Shown here: positions 6,438 through 6,515 of the stretch, in pieces
How positions within the stretch are numbered: the stretch's first letter is position 1
Layout of the letters: each line of letters opens with the position of its first letter
From: Planctomycetota bacterium
GTDB lineage: Bacteria > Planctomycetota > SKW154
Length of the DNA stretch: 6,515 nt
Direction: 5' to 3'
NCBI GenBank assembly: GCA_026418755.1
Contig: JAOAAR010000101.1
Coordinates: 1 to 6,515 of the forward strand
Position numbers and translations under genes: made by a program
The notes under the pieces: model-generated
Seen by the model: the letters and a program-made list of their open reading frames with translations, nothing else
What the model was told of the DNA's origin: nothing
Databases searched by the model: none

Positions 6438-6466
6438 TTGACTTGCGCGACGCTCTGTGTTATATT
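6438..6466 (+). promoter_or_regulatory. Sigma70-like promoter of the MAHKK gene
   Basis: TTGACT (6438-6443) and TATATT (6461-6466) each match the consensus at 5 of 6 positions and are exactly 17 nt apart, in the 94-nt gap after argS. The start would fall near 6473, about 28 nt before the ATG at 6501. The downstream gene therefore appears to have its own transcription unit. No GC-rich hairpin that could terminate argS is seen in this gap; only a CCCCC then T7 run lies at about 6412-6423. Confidence 0.65.
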
Positions 6467-6500
6467 AAAATTGAATAAAAAAGTTCAAGGAGATTTTGAT

Positions 6501-6515
6501 ATGGCACACAAGAAA
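6501..6515 (+). CDS. rpmA: Probable ribosomal protein bL27, first five codons only
   Basis: The window ends after codons for MAHKK. AAGGAG (6487-6492) lies 8 nt before the ATG, and a good promoter is upstream, so this is a real gene start. MAHKK is the usual N-terminus of bacterial bL27 in lineages that lack the cleaved N-terminal extension found in Firmicutes; bL27 sits near the peptidyl-transferase centre of the large ribosomal subunit. Five residues cannot prove identity. In most bacteria rpmA follows rplU, but here argS precedes it. Confidence 0.55.

Overview
The window reads as chromosomal DNA from an anaerobic bacterium that I cannot place in a phylum. The support for anaerobic life is a four-gene cassette for an ATP-driven, iron-sulfur (oxygen-sensitive) benzoyl-CoA-reductase-type enzyme. 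The support for Bacteria is Shine-Dalgarno sites and sigma70-like promoters in front of the genes, a bacterial-style arginyl-tRNA synthetase and what looks like the start of ribosomal protein bL27. All recognised genes are on the + strand. No mobile element, CRISPR array, tRNA or rRNA was recognised.

Layout. Positions 1-340 hold no gene I can defend, but the first 75 bases contain nested inverted repeats. A strong promoter (TTGACA, 17 nt, CATAAT; 341-369) drives a tight operon of four genes (404-4512) with gaps of 15, 1 and 16 nt. A 166-nt gap (4513-4678) holds a weak hairpin, a candidate promoter and a dyad at its expected start point, and leads into argS (4679-6406). A 94-nt gap with a good promoter (TTGACT, 17 nt, TATATT) leads to the first five codons of a gene starting MAHKK, probably rpmA.

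How the genes work together. The first two products are the two different catalytic-core subunits of the 2-hydroxyacyl-CoA dehydratase/benzoyl-CoA reductase superfamily (BzdN/BcrC-like and BzdO/BcrB-like). The next two are paired ASKHA-fold ATPases (BzdP-like and BzdQ-like), each with the two cysteines that would hold a [4Fe-4S] cluster shared between the pair. In the characterised family, the ATPase pair takes electrons from ferredoxin, hydrolyses ATP and passes low-potential electrons one at a time to the core, which reduces the aromatic ring of a CoA thioester. Subunit sizes (375, 433, 255 and 292 residues) and gene order match the Bzd layout (N-O-P-Q) better than the Bcr layout, where subunit A is about 430-440 residues.

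The most interesting point is context. The cassette has its own promoter and sits directly beside housekeeping genes. Within the window there is no ferredoxin, aryl-CoA ligase, dienoyl-CoA hydratase or regulator. The substrate is therefore open: it may be a benzoyl-CoA reductase with its pathway elsewhere, or a relative acting on another CoA ester.
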